A stretch of 40,920 nt of DNA from Paludibacter sp. (GCA_017882285.1 JADGPS010000021.1:1-40920); one strand, 5' to 3'. Numbered from the stretch's first letter, positions 1-8,064 are shown. The notes: generated by a model from the letters alone, not told the origin. Translations and numbers: made by a program.

Positions 1-284
1 GTCGTGAGACAGTTCGGTCCCTATCTGTTGTGGGCGCAGGAAATTTGCGAAGGTCTGACACTAGTACGAGAGGACCGTGTTGGACGAACCTCTGGTCTAT
101 GGGTTGTTCCGCCAGGAGCACTGCCCAGTAGCTACGTTCGGTTTGGATAAGTGCTGAAAGCATCTAAGCACGAAGCCATCTTCAAGATTAGATTTCCATT
201 GAGGGTCGTCGAAGACTACGACGTTGATAGGTTACAGGTGTATAACAGAAATGTAGAGCCGAGTAATACTAATTGCCCGATAGC
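1..284 (+). rRNA. 23S ribosomal RNA, 3' end (partial)
   Basis: The window opens inside a 23S rRNA gene. The universally conserved sarcin-ricin loop (AGTACGAGAGGACC) is at 64-77 and is followed by the usual domain VI sequence. The 5' part lies outside the window. The 3' end is estimated from where conserved sequence gives way to a T-rich spacer, so it may be off by several bases. It is transcribed towards the 5S gene, as in a normal rrn operon. Confidence 0.97.
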
Positions 285-376
285 TTTTTTTAGACCTTAT
301 GGTATGGTATAGCTATTTTTATGAACTATTTTCTCTCTTTTTCAATGTCAAACCTATACAGAGGTAAGAGGCAAGA

Positions 377-439
377 AAGTAAGAGGTAAGGAATATGCGC
401 AAGCAAGTTACTTACTCCTTAGACACTTACTTCTTACTT
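377..439 (+). repeat. Inverted repeat in the 23S-5S spacer
   Basis: Within the 23S-5S spacer, AAGTAAGAGGTAAG (377-390) faces CTTACTTCTTACTT (426-439). The 14-base arms pair fully if one G-U pair is allowed, with a 35-base loop. The arms are built from GTAAG/GCAAG motifs starting at 364, 371, 379 and 386, so alternately 7 and 8 bases apart. It could be a processing stem for 5S maturation or a copy of a dispersed intergenic repeat; the sequence alone does not decide. Confidence 0.6.
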
Positions 440-452
440 ACTGCAACCTAAT

Positions 453-561
<109 letters not shown>

Positions 562-567
562 TTTTTT

Positions 568-605
568 AAAGCCTCATGTAAAGTAATTTACTTGAGGCTT
601 TTTTG
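568..605 (+). terminator. Intrinsic terminator of the rrn operon
   Basis: AAGCCTCA (569-576) pairs with TGAGGCTT (593-600). An inner helix GTAAA/TTTAC continues it after one T-T mismatch, closing a GTAA loop. A T-run follows at 599-604. It ends transcription coming from the 23S-5S genes. Confidence 0.9.
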
Positions 606-633
606 TTGGGATGAAATCAAGTGAACAAGGATT

Positions 634-667
634 AAAAAAAACTGCCTCAAATTTTATTTTGAGACAG
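634..667 (-). terminator. Intrinsic terminator behind the 59-residue gene
   Basis: On the minus strand CTGTCTCAAA pairs with TTTGAGGCAG (one mismatch) and runs into eight T residues. It stands about 10 bases after the stop of the small gene and faces the rrn terminator, so the two convergent units are well separated. Confidence 0.8.
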
Positions 668-677
668 CATCTTTTGT

Positions 678-857
678 TTAATTTAAAAACCATTCAACGA
701 ACTGATTGTCTTTAATTTGCGTAATCCGATAAGTGGAAGCAAATTGTATAATCTTTTGTAATGTTTCTGTTTTAGGTTGAAATTGTTGACCGTCTTCAAG
801 CCATTGTTTTACAGAAATTAAATCAGTTTTGGTTAGCGGAGTAGAAAATTTTTGCAT
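678..857 (-). CDS. Small uncharacterised protein (59 aa) behind the sigma factor gene
   Basis: An open frame of 60 codons including stop, beginning MQKFSTPLTKTDLI and ending QFVEWFLN. I do not recognise a family with certainty. It is soluble in character, with no signal peptide, membrane segment or cysteine; residues 12-42 look helical. Support for it being real comes from context: it lies 75 bases behind the sigma factor gene on the same strand, its reading frame fills the gap, and a good intrinsic terminator follows right after its stop. It is therefore probably the second gene of a two-gene unit. A role linked to the sigma factor is conceivable but there is no anti-sigma motif to support it. 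Confidence 0.6.
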   Translation of the reverse strand: MQKFSTPLTKTDLISVKQWLEDGQQFQPKTETLQKIIQFASTYRITQIKDNQFVEWFLN

Positions 858-932
858 AGGCTTCTTTAAAATTTTAGAAGTATATTACTAAAACGAAAGT
901 GAATGCAAAATAGTATATTTTCTTTTAAAAAA

Positions 933-1526
933 TTATTTCAGTTCCAGATAAACATCTTTCTCGGCAGCTATTCGGCGCATATTCAATAAAGCATAACGCA
1001 TACGACCAAGAGCAGTATTAATGCTTACATCAGTTTTTTCAGCAATTTCTTTAAAACTCATATCTTCGAAAAAGCGCATACGAATTACTTTTTGTTGCGA
1101 TGGAGGCAGTAAATCAATCAAGTGTATAACATCAGCTAACACTTGTTCGTTAGACATTGTATCTTCCACACTTTTTTCAGAAAGCTTGGCGTTGTTCACA
1201 ATATCGTAATCCACCGCATCGGCCGAGAACGTATTTTCATTCTTTTCGCGACGGAAATGGTCGATAATCAAATTGTGTGCAATCCGGTTAATCCAGGCCA
1301 AAAACTTACCTGATTCGACGTAACGCCCCAATTGAATGGTTGCAATTGCTTTAATAAAGGTGTCTTGAAAAATATCTTCGGTGAGATCCCTATTACGAAC
1401 AATCAAATAAATATAAGTATAAACTTTTGATTTGTATCGCAATAATAGAATTTCAAACGCCTTATTATTTCCTGTTTCATACAATTTTACCAATTCGTCA
1501 TCGGTTAATTGATCCACATTTTTCAT
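933..1526 (-). CDS. RNA polymerase sigma factor, sigma-70 family, ECF type
   Basis: A 197-residue protein with the two-domain layout of extracytoplasmic-function sigma factors. Region 2 spans about residues 20-90 (core-binding and -10 recognition, including LTEDIFQDTFIKAI and FLAWINRIAHNLIIDHFRR). A linker follows, then region 4 at about 130-185 with the helix-turn-helix FKEIAEKTDVSINTALGRMR, which binds the -35-like box. It would direct RNA polymerase to a set of promoters. There is no anti-sigma gene next to it; only a 59-residue protein follows. A TAnnTTTG box about 80 bases upstream suggests it is made from the ordinary housekeeping promoter class. The regulon cannot be told from the sequence. 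Confidence 0.93.
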   Translation of the reverse strand: MKNVDQLTDDELVKLYETGNNKAFEILLLRYKSKVYTYIYLIVRNRDLTEDIFQDTFIKAIATIQLGRYVESGKFLAWINRIAHNLIIDHFRREKNENTFSADAVDYDIVNNAKLSEKSVEDTMSNEQVLADVIHLIDLLPPSQQKVIRMRFFEDMSFKEIAEKTDVSINTALGRMRYALLNMRRIAAEKDVYLELK

Positions 1527-1605
1527 TACTTTTAATTTTGAGGTTCAAAGTAATTCTCGGCAATAGGCGTTTAAACTTTAGAGGTTAATAGAAATATTTG
1601 GACTG

Positions 1606-1613
1606 CAAATATA
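1606..1613 (-). promoter_or_regulatory. -7 box of the sigma factor gene
   Basis: The minus strand reads TATATTTG, a full match to the Bacteroidota -7 consensus TAnnTTTG, about 80 bases before the start codon. No clear TTTG -33 box is seen at the expected distance. Confidence 0.5.
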
Positions 1614-1753
1614 AGAAATGTATTTTAAAGAAAAAACTTTTATGTAGTTTTTTTGCAAAATAAGGAATATTAATTCAATATTGTCGTTAAATAAAACAAA
1701 ATATTAACTGTAAGTAGTAATTAAGTTATTGAATATCAATTAAATAAAATTTA

Positions 1754-2680
1754 TCACTCTTTACTTTTTAAAACCTCGATATTTTGTTTCAATTTAACAA
1801 ATCCGGCTCGTTTAATGGCTGAATGTTTGAAAGTTAGACTGAAATTTTCATCCGTAAGTTGTTTCCATGCTTCCGAATTCCAATTTAACATATCAAAAGC
1901 AGGAATTAATTCAGTATGGACATTTTGTTTTGCCCATTTTTTATTCCAGGGACAAACATCGGCACAAATATCGCAACCAAAAGCACATCCTGAAAGTTTT
2001 GATTGAAATTCAGTTGGGATGTCATTTTTATTTTCGATTGTAAGATATGAAATACAACGACGCGCATCTAATGAACTGTCTTCTAAAGCTTTGGTTGGAC
2101 AAGAAACAATACATTTTGTACAAGTTCCGCATCGTGCAGGAATTACTGAATCATATTCTAATTCTATATTAAGCATTAAAATACCAATAAAAGTATATGA
2201 CCCTAAGTCCGGATGAATTAATTGGGTGTGTTTGCCAATCCAACCTAAACCGGCACGCTGAGCCCAACGGCGTTCAAGTACCGGCGCAGAATCAACAAAC
2301 GAATGTTGATAATCGGACGAAATACAATTTGAACCAAATAATTCACAGATTTTCTTTTCAAGCTCGCTTAACTTTGCCTTTAGAACTGTGTGGTAATCTA
2401 TCGCAGAATAAGCATATTTGGCAATTTGTGGAGCGGAGGAAATTTGTTTTTGATCAGGAAAATAGTTCATTAAAACAACAATTACCGATTTGCATCCGGG
2501 AACTAATTTTCGTGGATCAATTCGTTTCTCAAAATTACGCTCCAGATAATGCATATCAGCATGATGACTGTTAGCCAGCCATTGTATCATAAATTCGGCA
2601 TCCTCAGTTAATGCTTCAGCTTTTGCTATTCCACATGCATCAAAACCTACTGAAAGTGCCGCTTGTTTAATGGATAACAT
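1754..2680 (-). CDS. queG: Epoxyqueuosine reductase QueG
   Basis: The cobalamin-dependent enzyme that reduces epoxyqueuosine to queuosine in tRNA, the last step of queuosine synthesis. Two [4Fe-4S] ligand sets are complete: C184, C187, C190, C194 (CGTCTKCIVSCP) and C232/C236/C239/C243 (CDICADVCPWN). The conserved catalytic Asp is D130 in VDSAPVLER, followed by GLGWIGKHT. At 308 residues it matches the short form that lacks the C-terminal HEAT-like extension of the E. coli enzyme. It is the last gene of the minus-strand housekeeping run, 87 bases behind the thioredoxin-fold lipoprotein gene. Cytoplasmic. Confidence 0.95.
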   Translation of the reverse strand: MLSIKQAALSVGFDACGIAKAEALTEDAEFMIQWLANSHHADMHYLERNFEKRIDPRKLVPGCKSVIVVLMNYFPDQKQISSAPQIAKYAYSAIDYHTVLKAKLSELEKKICELFGSNCISSDYQHSFVDSAPVLERRWAQRAGLGWIGKHTQLIHPDLGSYTFIGILMLNIELEYDSVIPARCGTCTKCIVSCPTKALEDSSLDARRCISYLTIENKNDIPTEFQSKLSGCAFGCDICADVCPWNKKWAKQNVHTELIPAFDMLNWNSEAWKQLTDENFSLTFKHSAIKRAGFVKLKQNIEVLKSKE

Positions 2681-2767
2681 AATTTACATTGATTTTAAAC
2701 ATGCTTTGTCAGAAAATCAATTTTATTTTAGATAGTTAATACCGAAAATTTTTCAACTTAGATTATG

Positions 2768-3910
2768 CTATCGTAAATTCTTTTCGATTTCTTGAGGAAG
2801 TTGGTCAAACCCATAATCTCGACCTATAATTGTTCCTTTTCTGTCCATCAAGAAAGTAGTAGGAATGGAAGAGATGTTATATGAAGCTATATATTTTGTG
2901 TTTGGACCGTTTTCGTCACGAACGCAAATCCAGGGAATATTTTCAACAGATTGTTGCCAAAGTAATTTGTTTTGATCCACCGAAATCTGGTAAATTTCAA
3001 AACCACGACTATGATATTTTGTATATAATTCTCTCAGAGCAAAAGTATAATCAATGCTTCCTTTCATTTCGTAAGCCGAAAAGTCGATTAAAATAACTTT
3101 ACCTTCCAATGATGAAAGCTTTTTCTCAACGTTATTTTTATCAGGTAAAATAATATTGATATAACCGGCTCCGGCTTTTGCCAGGATTTCATTCCATGCT
3201 TCTTTATCTATTTGTTTTCGTTCAGTCTTGATGGCATCCATTACTAAACTATAAAGGTTTTTAGTTCGCTCATATTCCGGCATATAAACGTTAAATGACG
3301 TTGCAACTGCTGCACAGTAAGGTTTATCAGCTTTAACATAAGGTGAAAACATATAAGTGTCATTTATCTTCTGATAAAGAGCAAAATATGAGGCTATTGA
3401 ACGTGGATTTTGAAGAATTAATTTTCGAGCCATTTCTTTATGTATTTCAATATCTTTCTCAATATCAGCAATTTTTACATTCTGAACAGTAACACTCATA
3501 GCAGGGGAAATATCATTAACTTTTCGTTGAATATCCATGACTGATTTTCGCAGTTTCTGAATTTGCAATGAAGTTTCGGAACCGGTCAACAAGTATTCGG
3601 TGGCAAAATTGTCAGATTTGGCTTCAATTGATATATCTTCACAAGAATCAACGGCAAAAGTGATGATTTTATCGGCTAATCGTAATCGATAAAAATCAGG
3701 ATAAGTCGGTCTTGCAGATTTAAATGTGAATTCTCCATTTGCATTTAGCTTTACCGAATCCAGAACCGTGGTTTTCATTAGTCCGGCGTGTTCGAAATAA
3801 AGCATTTCACCTTTTGCATCATTTACTTTTCCACTGATATGAAATTTATCATGTTGTTTGCAGGAATACAGTACAGATAATATAAGCAATAAAATGAGTA
3901 TCTTTTTCAT
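2768..3910 (-). CDS. Thioredoxin-fold lipoprotein (DUF4369-like plus TlpA-like) lacking the CxxC site
   Basis: A 380-residue exported lipoprotein: residues 1-17 form a signal peptide ending in the lipobox LYSC, so Cys17 would be lipidated. Residues about 25-115 resemble the DUF4369 beta domain common in Bacteroidota TlpA-like proteins, about 115-245 are helical, and about 252-378 form a thioredoxin fold. The fold is clear from VILIDFSAY, the cis-proline loop SSIPTTFLMDRKG (Pro350) and the strand FEIYQISVD. Where redox members carry WCxxC, this protein has SAYEMKGS (279-285), so both catalytic cysteines are missing. It is therefore unlikely to be a thiol oxidoreductase and may bind a partner or ligand. 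It sits 11 bases behind purE. Confidence 0.85.
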   Translation of the reverse strand: MKKILILLLILSVLYSCKQHDKFHISGKVNDAKGEMLYFEHAGLMKTTVLDSVKLNANGEFTFKSARPTYPDFYRLRLADKIITFAVDSCEDISIEAKSDNFATEYLLTGSETSLQIQKLRKSVMDIQRKVNDISPAMSVTVQNVKIADIEKDIEIHKEMARKLILQNPRSIASYFALYQKINDTYMFSPYVKADKPYCAAVATSFNVYMPEYERTKNLYSLVMDAIKTERKQIDKEAWNEILAKAGAGYINIILPDKNNVEKKLSSLEGKVILIDFSAYEMKGSIDYTFALRELYTKYHSRGFEIYQISVDQNKLLWQQSVENIPWICVRDENGPNTKYIASYNISSIPTTFLMDRKGTIIGRDYGFDQLPQEIEKNLR

Positions 3911-3921
3911 TGATAGAAAGC

Positions 3922-4428
3922 TTAGTTCGTTTTAAACTTGTAATTCACTTGAGCCAATTGTTCATTTGCTTCAACAATTTTTTTTTTCAAATTTTCTTTA
4001 TATTGAACTAATTTATGTTGCAACTTTTCATCAGTAAGAGCTAACATCTGTACTGCTAAAATGGCCGCATTCAATGAGGCATTAATTCCAACAGTTGCAA
4101 CCGGAATTCCGGGAGGCATCTGAACGATAGCCAGCAATGCATCTATTCCGTCGAGAGAAGCATTTATAGGCACACCAATCACGGGAATGATTGTCATAGA
4201 CGCAATTACACCGGGTAAGTGAGCCGCCATTCCTGCTGCCGCGATAATTACTTCAATACCATTCTCCCGAGCTTGGGTTGCAAATTTTTCAACTTCACGC
4301 GGAGTTCGGTGTGCCGAAAGAGCATTAATTTCGAAAGGAATTTCAAACTCATCAAGTATAGCAGCTGCTTTTTCCATAACGGGTAAATCGGACGTGCTGC
4401 CCATAATAATGCTTACTCTGGGTTTCAT
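3922..4428 (-). CDS. purE: N5-carboxyaminoimidazole ribonucleotide mutase PurE
   Basis: Class I PurE of purine synthesis: moves the carboxyl group of N5-CAIR to give 4-carboxy-AIR. The signature residues are present: GSTSDLP (Ser11, Asp14), SAHRTP (His40) and the AGMAAHLPGV loop. I place the start at the ATG giving MKPRVSIIMGS, which yields 168 residues, the usual length. A longer frame with a TTG start exists but would overlap gcvH and add 23 residues of no PurE character. Lies 58 bases behind gcvH and 11 bases before the lipoprotein gene, same strand. Cytoplasmic; no partner PurK is in view. Confidence 0.95.
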   Translation of the reverse strand: MKPRVSIIMGSTSDLPVMEKAAAILDEFEIPFEINALSAHRTPREVEKFATQARENGIEVIIAAAGMAAHLPGVIASMTIIPVIGVPINASLDGIDALLAIVQMPPGIPVATVGINASLNAAILAVQMLALTDEKLQHKLVQYKENLKKKIVEANEQLAQVNYKFKTN

Positions 4429-4486
4429 AGAAGTGTAATTGTTTAATTGATTGACTGATAAAAAGACTCTTTTCTTAATTTTTAAA

Positions 4487-4867
4487 TTAAGTTCCAATCA
4501 ATATTTCATAATCGGCTGCCGAAAGTAATGAATTGAGTTGAACTGCATCAGAAATTTCAATTTTTACCATCCAACCTTTGCCATACGGATCGTCATTAAC
4601 TAATTCAGGATTAGATTCTAATTCTTCATTGAATTCCAAAACTGTGCTATCAACCGGTAAATAGAGATCTGAAACCGTTTTAACAGCTTCAACAGTTCCA
4701 AACACATCGCCTTCTTTTAGGGATTCACCAACAGTTTCAACTTCTACGAAAACAATTTCTCCCAATTCGCTTTGTGCATAATCGGTAATTCCTACAAAAG
4801 CTGAATTGCCTTCGACTCGAATCCATTCATGTTCTTTTGTGTACTTTAAATTTACTGGTACGTTCAT
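4487..4867 (-). CDS. gcvH: Glycine cleavage system H protein
   Basis: The lipoyl carrier of the glycine cleavage complex, which shuttles the aminomethyl group between the P, T and L proteins. The lipoylated lysine is K63 in [15 protein letters not shown]. The opening KYTKEHEWI and the closing YGKGWMVKI are typical, and the 126-residue length is normal. The P and T genes are not in the window, which is common because gcvH is often unlinked in this phylum. It lies between the EEP-family gene (24 bases upstream) and purE, in one transcription direction. Confidence 0.96.
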   Translation of the reverse strand: MNVPVNLKYTKEHEWIRVEGNSAFVGITDYAQSELGEIVFVEVETVGESLKEGDVFGTVEAVKTVSDLYLPVDSTVLEFNEELESNPELVNDDPYGKGWMVKIEISDAVQLNSLLSAADYEILIGT

Positions 4868-4891
4868 AATAATAAGACTTTAAATTTTGAG

Positions 4892-5998
4892 TTATATTTT
4901 GTTGATATTAAGTTGACATAAAACCGGATAATGATCAGAATAATTCACTTTGTCAGTTTTAAATTGAATAGATGTGAATGCGCTTGAGTCATAAAGCACA
5001 TAATCGATACGAAATCCATAAAATGACTCTTTGAATGTCCACCCGAATCCGTTTCCGGTTTCAGAAAATGCATCTTTTAGATTTCCTTTAACTTTAGTAT
5101 AAGCATAAGAAGCAGGAACATCATTAAAATCGCCACATACAATTACTTTATGAGGTGACTCGGCAATTAATTTAGCAACAATGTCGGCTTGATGTGCTCT
5201 GAGTTTATAAGTTGCGCCGAGTTTGTGAGAAAAATATTGTGTCATTTCGGCTAAACTATCAGCATCAAATTTATTTTTTAAGCGGATAGGCTTTGATTTA
5301 TCTGATTCTGTTATTCCATTGGATTCCAAATGGTTGTTGAATAAACGAATAATTGTTCCATTTACATTGATGTCGGTATAAATTGATAAATTTGAGATAG
5401 ATGGATATTCAATCCGATGTCTGCTAACAATTGGATACATTGAAAAAGTAGCAATTCCATAAAAAATATTGCTTACTTTTCCTTTATATTCAATATGTTT
5501 ATACGGGTATTTGCTGAAAATGCGTATTATATCTTTAAGAGTAAGAAATTGTTTATCTGTGCTTACTTCAAATTCTTGCAGACAAACTATATCGGCATTT
5601 GATTCAATAACATATTGCATTACATTATTATGCTTTCGGGGAGTGTCTTTTACTAAATCTCCGCTCACCTTCGTATTATAAGTCAGTAAATGTAAAGGGT
5701 TTGTGGATTTGATGGGTTCGGTTTTACCAAAATGTACCGGAAAATTATTGCTGATTTCGTTTGCCGATAAGAGCATAAGACTTAGCGAAAGTAGAAAAGT
5801 CCATTTTCGTGTTATCAGCCAGAATAAAACAAACCCTAAGTTTATAATTATAATAATTGGATAGATAAGAGCAAAGTAGGCGGGAAAAAGCAATTTTTCA
5901 GGACTTACAACAGTTCCTATCAAAGTTAACAACAAGAAAAAAGCTGCAACAATATTTGTCACAAGCATTATCCATTTTACTAATTTCTTGCCAAACAT
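4892..5998 (-). CDS. Membrane-anchored endonuclease/exonuclease/phosphatase (EEP) family protein
   Basis: A 368-residue protein with about three N-terminal membrane helices (residues 9-30, 35-62 and 67-85) followed by an EEP catalytic domain facing the periplasm. Active-site motifs in order: LLTYNTK, DIVCLQEFE (metal-binding Glu), NNHLES, VIVCGDFNDVPASYAY (Asp/Asn pair), RIDYVLYDS and YSDHYPVLCQL (catalytic Asp-His). The family covers nucleases, phosphodiesterases and sphingomyelinase- or inositol-phosphatase-like enzymes, so the substrate cannot be named. In transcription order it follows two rhomboid genes and precedes gcvH. Confidence 0.9.
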   Translation of the reverse strand: MFGKKLVKWIMLVTNIVAAFFLLLTLIGTVVSPEKLLFPAYFALIYPIIIIINLGFVLFWLITRKWTFLLSLSLMLLSANEISNNFPVHFGKTEPIKSTNPLHLLTYNTKVSGDLVKDTPRKHNNVMQYVIESNADIVCLQEFEVSTDKQFLTLKDIIRIFSKYPYKHIEYKGKVSNIFYGIATFSMYPIVSRHRIEYPSISNLSIYTDINVNGTIIRLFNNHLESNGITESDKSKPIRLKNKFDADSLAEMTQYFSHKLGATYKLRAHQADIVAKLIAESPHKVIVCGDFNDVPASYAYTKVKGNLKDAFSETGNGFGWTFKESFYGFRIDYVLYDSSAFTSIQFKTDKVNYSDHYPVLCQLNINKI

Positions 5999-6014
5999 AA
6001 ACTTGATTCATTCA

Positions 6015-6047
6015 TAATTTGTAATTCAAATTATGAATTACAAATTA
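6015..6047 (-). repeat. AT-rich hairpin between the rhomboid and EEP genes
   Basis: TAATTTGTAATTC (6015-6027) and GAATTACAAATTA (6035-6047) form a perfect 13-base stem with a 7-base loop. The stem begins in the stop codon of the rhomboid gene. There is no T-run behind it on the minus strand, so it looks more like an mRNA-stabilising or processing hairpin than a terminator. Confidence 0.5.
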
Positions 6048-6935
6048 GTTTTTATTTCCCTGTTCAAATAATCTTTTCTTTTCTTCGACAGATAGACTTT
6101 CGTATCCGGAAGTTTTGATTTTGTCTAGAATTTTGTCAATTTCAGCTATTGTACGGGCTTTATTCACATTGAATTCGGCGTCGGTCATAGGTGCTTTACT
6201 CCTATTTTTATTACGCTTTACTTTTAATTTCCGTGGTCTGAAAATATTATTAATGGCATCCAAAATGTAGTTTAACCCTCGAGTCAAATCTTTACCTTGT
6301 CGCAAAGATACAACAAATAAATAACCTGCCAAAGCTCCTCCTAAATGTGCAAGTTCACCACCTCCATTGCTGGATGTTATGCCAAAAAAACTTGTCAGAA
6401 TTGCCACTAATGCTATATATTTGAGTTTTACACCACCAATAAACATCAATTGCATTTCCATGTTCGGCGAACAAAAAGCTGTAGCTACAATGATAGCCAT
6501 GATAGAGCCGGAAGCTCCTAATAATAAGCTTTGGTGAAAAATTGGGGAATAGTATGGAAACAGATTGAAAGCTGCAACATAAAACAAAGCAGCAACCAGT
6601 CCACCCAACAAATAAAGTCCTACTAATTGTTTTTCAGAATAAAACATCAGGAATATTTTACCAAACCAAAAAAGAGTCAGCATATTGAAGAAAATATGCA
6701 TAAAGCCTTCGTGTAAAAACATATAAGTTATTGGAGTCCAGACGCGATAAAGTAATTGACTTAAATCTGCCGGAATTGCCAGATAAGACAATATAAAACT
6801 ACCTGAAATGTTGAATAGTAAAAGTAGTATTATAACTAATTTCAACAAAATAAATACACTTACATTGATATAAATCAGTTTAATAACTGAATTCCCCTGT
6901 TTGAATGTCAGACTGATATTTTCCAAAAAGTTCAT
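6045..6935 (-). CDS. Rhomboid family intramembrane serine protease (second of pair)
   Basis: A 296-residue multi-pass protein with the rhomboid catalytic dyad: Ser142 in LLLGASGSIMAII and His197 in GGGELAHLGGALAGY. The helix 2 motif HEGFMHIFFNM supplies His80 and Asn84, which stabilise the oxyanion. Members cut transmembrane proteins inside the lipid bilayer. A basic cytoplasmic tail (about 228-296, rich in Lys/Arg) is unlike the shorter sister protein encoded just upstream. The two rhomboid genes are 11 bases apart, so they are co-transcribed and probably arose by duplication with later divergence. Substrate unknown. Confidence 0.93.
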   Translation of the reverse strand: MNFLENISLTFKQGNSVIKLIYINVSVFILLKLVIILLLLFNISGSFILSYLAIPADLSQLLYRVWTPITYMFLHEGFMHIFFNMLTLFWFGKIFLMFYSEKQLVGLYLLGGLVAALFYVAAFNLFPYYSPIFHQSLLLGASGSIMAIIVATAFCSPNMEMQLMFIGGVKLKYIALVAILTSFFGITSSNGGGELAHLGGALAGYLFVVSLRQGKDLTRGLNYILDAINNIFRPRKLKVKRNKNRSKAPMTDAEFNVNKARTIAEIDKILDKIKTSGYESLSVEEKKRLFEQGNKN

Positions 6936-6946
6936 ATAAAATCGAC

Positions 6947-7738
6947 TTAAAGAGTACTTTTTCTTTTCCAGTATAAAATTAAAATTGCACCAAATAACAT
7001 TCCGCCTAAATGAGCGAAATGAGCAACACTATCGCCCGAAAATTGAGCTACACCGAGAAATAGCTCGGCTACACCATAAATTAGAACAAATATTCTGGCT
7101 TTAATAGGAATTGGGAGGAATAATAACATGAGTTTAGCTTCGGGGAAAAGCCATCCAAAAGCCAACAACAACCCAAAAACAGCCCCAGAAGCTCCAACTG
7201 TTATTGGTAAATTAAGAAACATTCGTTTCATTTCTATTAACGCAGGGGCATCTAACGAACCAATATTTTCCAATCTGAAATAATGGCTTAAAATATCTTG
7301 ATGGTTTAGTAAAGCATTGACTGAATTAGTTGAAATTGCTTCATTTAAAGCTGTTACTACCGACTGATATTCAATTGTCCAAAAAAGTTGCTGAACAATT
7401 CCGGCTCCAATGCCTGTAAGTAAATAATAAAACAAAAAACGCTTGGTTCCCCATAAATTTTCCAAAACCCCTCCAAACATATATAAAGCAAACATATTAA
7501 AGAAAATATGCTCAAAACCACCGTGCATAAACATGTATGTAACAAGTTGAGCCGGATTAAATTTAGAAGATGCCCAATAGTGCATTCCTAAGATATCAGT
7601 CAGATCGACATTTACTCCCATGCGACTAAATAATCCGGGAGTAATACTGCTTGCTAACCACAATATAATATTAATTGCAATTAAATTTTTCACTACCGGT
7701 GGTATCGAACTCAGAAAAGATGATTTATAGTTGTTCAT
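6947..7738 (-). CDS. Rhomboid family intramembrane serine protease (first of pair)
   Basis: A 263-residue membrane protease. The dyad is Ser184 in VGASGAVFGLLLAF and His243 in SVAHFAHLGGMLFG; HGGFEHIFFNMFALYMFGG provides His77 and Asn81. About six membrane helices are visible, with a long polar loop at about 120-175 between the helix 3 and helix 4 regions. First gene of the minus-strand run that continues through EEP, gcvH, purE and on to queG. A TAnnTTTG box about 160 bases upstream may start this transcript. Confidence 0.94.
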   Translation of the reverse strand: MNNYKSSFLSSIPPVVKNLIAINIILWLASSITPGLFSRMGVNVDLTDILGMHYWASSKFNPAQLVTYMFMHGGFEHIFFNMFALYMFGGVLENLWGTKRFLFYYLLTGIGAGIVQQLFWTIEYQSVVTALNEAISTNSVNALLNHQDILSHYFRLENIGSLDAPALIEMKRMFLNLPITVGASGAVFGLLLAFGWLFPEAKLMLLFLPIPIKARIFVLIYGVAELFLGVAQFSGDSVAHFAHLGGMLFGAILILYWKRKSTL

Positions 7739-7894
7739 ATTTAAAATTTAAGAAAAATAAAATGAATAAATAACATATTCTTGGTGGCAGTTTTTCAACC
7801 TTTGAATCAAAAATCTAAAAAATTTCTTGAATTCAAATAAGGATAATATTTAAAAATTAAGCTCAGAATGCTTTAAAGACAGTATTTTGTCGGA

Positions 7895-7902
7895 CAAAAG
7901 TA
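7895..7902 (-). promoter_or_regulatory. Possible -7 box of the rhomboid operon
   Basis: The minus strand reads TACTTTTG, matching TAnnTTTG. It overlaps the right arm of the inverted repeat at 7885-7899, which could be an operator. No good -33 box is found at 19 bases. Confidence 0.4.
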
Positions 7903-7983
7903 GTAAAAATCACCTCAAAAACATGTTTTCTAACATATTTTTCGAAAAGATGTAAAATAAACTGTTTTTTTTTAATTTAAACG

Positions 7984-8014
7984 CTTGTATATTATATACA
8001 AACCACTACATTTG
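7984..8014 (+). promoter_or_regulatory. Promoter of the HU gene
   Basis: A -7 box TACATTTG (8007-8014) is preceded, after exactly 19 bases, by CTTG (7984-7987), close to the -33 consensus TTTG. The -33 region is the left part of a palindrome with 7-base arms (7985-8001). The start codon is 50 bases downstream of the -7 box. Confidence 0.7.
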
Positions 8015-8064
8015 CAAAATCAAAATCTATGTTTTTATAGTTTCTAATAAAAAATCAAAATCTT

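Larger units (their letters stand above)
7739..8064. other. Divergent promoter region between the rhomboid operon and the HU gene
   Basis: A 326-base AT-rich gap without a credible gene. It holds a perfect inverted repeat TTTTGTC-G-GACAAAA (7885-7899) overlapping a minus-strand -7 box, the HU promoter on the plus strand, and a second inverted repeat TTGTATA-TTA-TATACAA (7985-8001) at the HU -33 position. The rest shows no clear structure. Confidence 0.6.

Noticed and set aside
2197-2574. 125-codon plus-strand frame opposite queG
   Set aside because: It lies wholly inside queG, whose motifs are complete, and its translation has no family likeness or start signal.
4429-4497. Longer PurE start at a TTG overlapping gcvH
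   Set aside because: The extra 23 residues have no PurE similarity and the internal ATG gives the normal family length.
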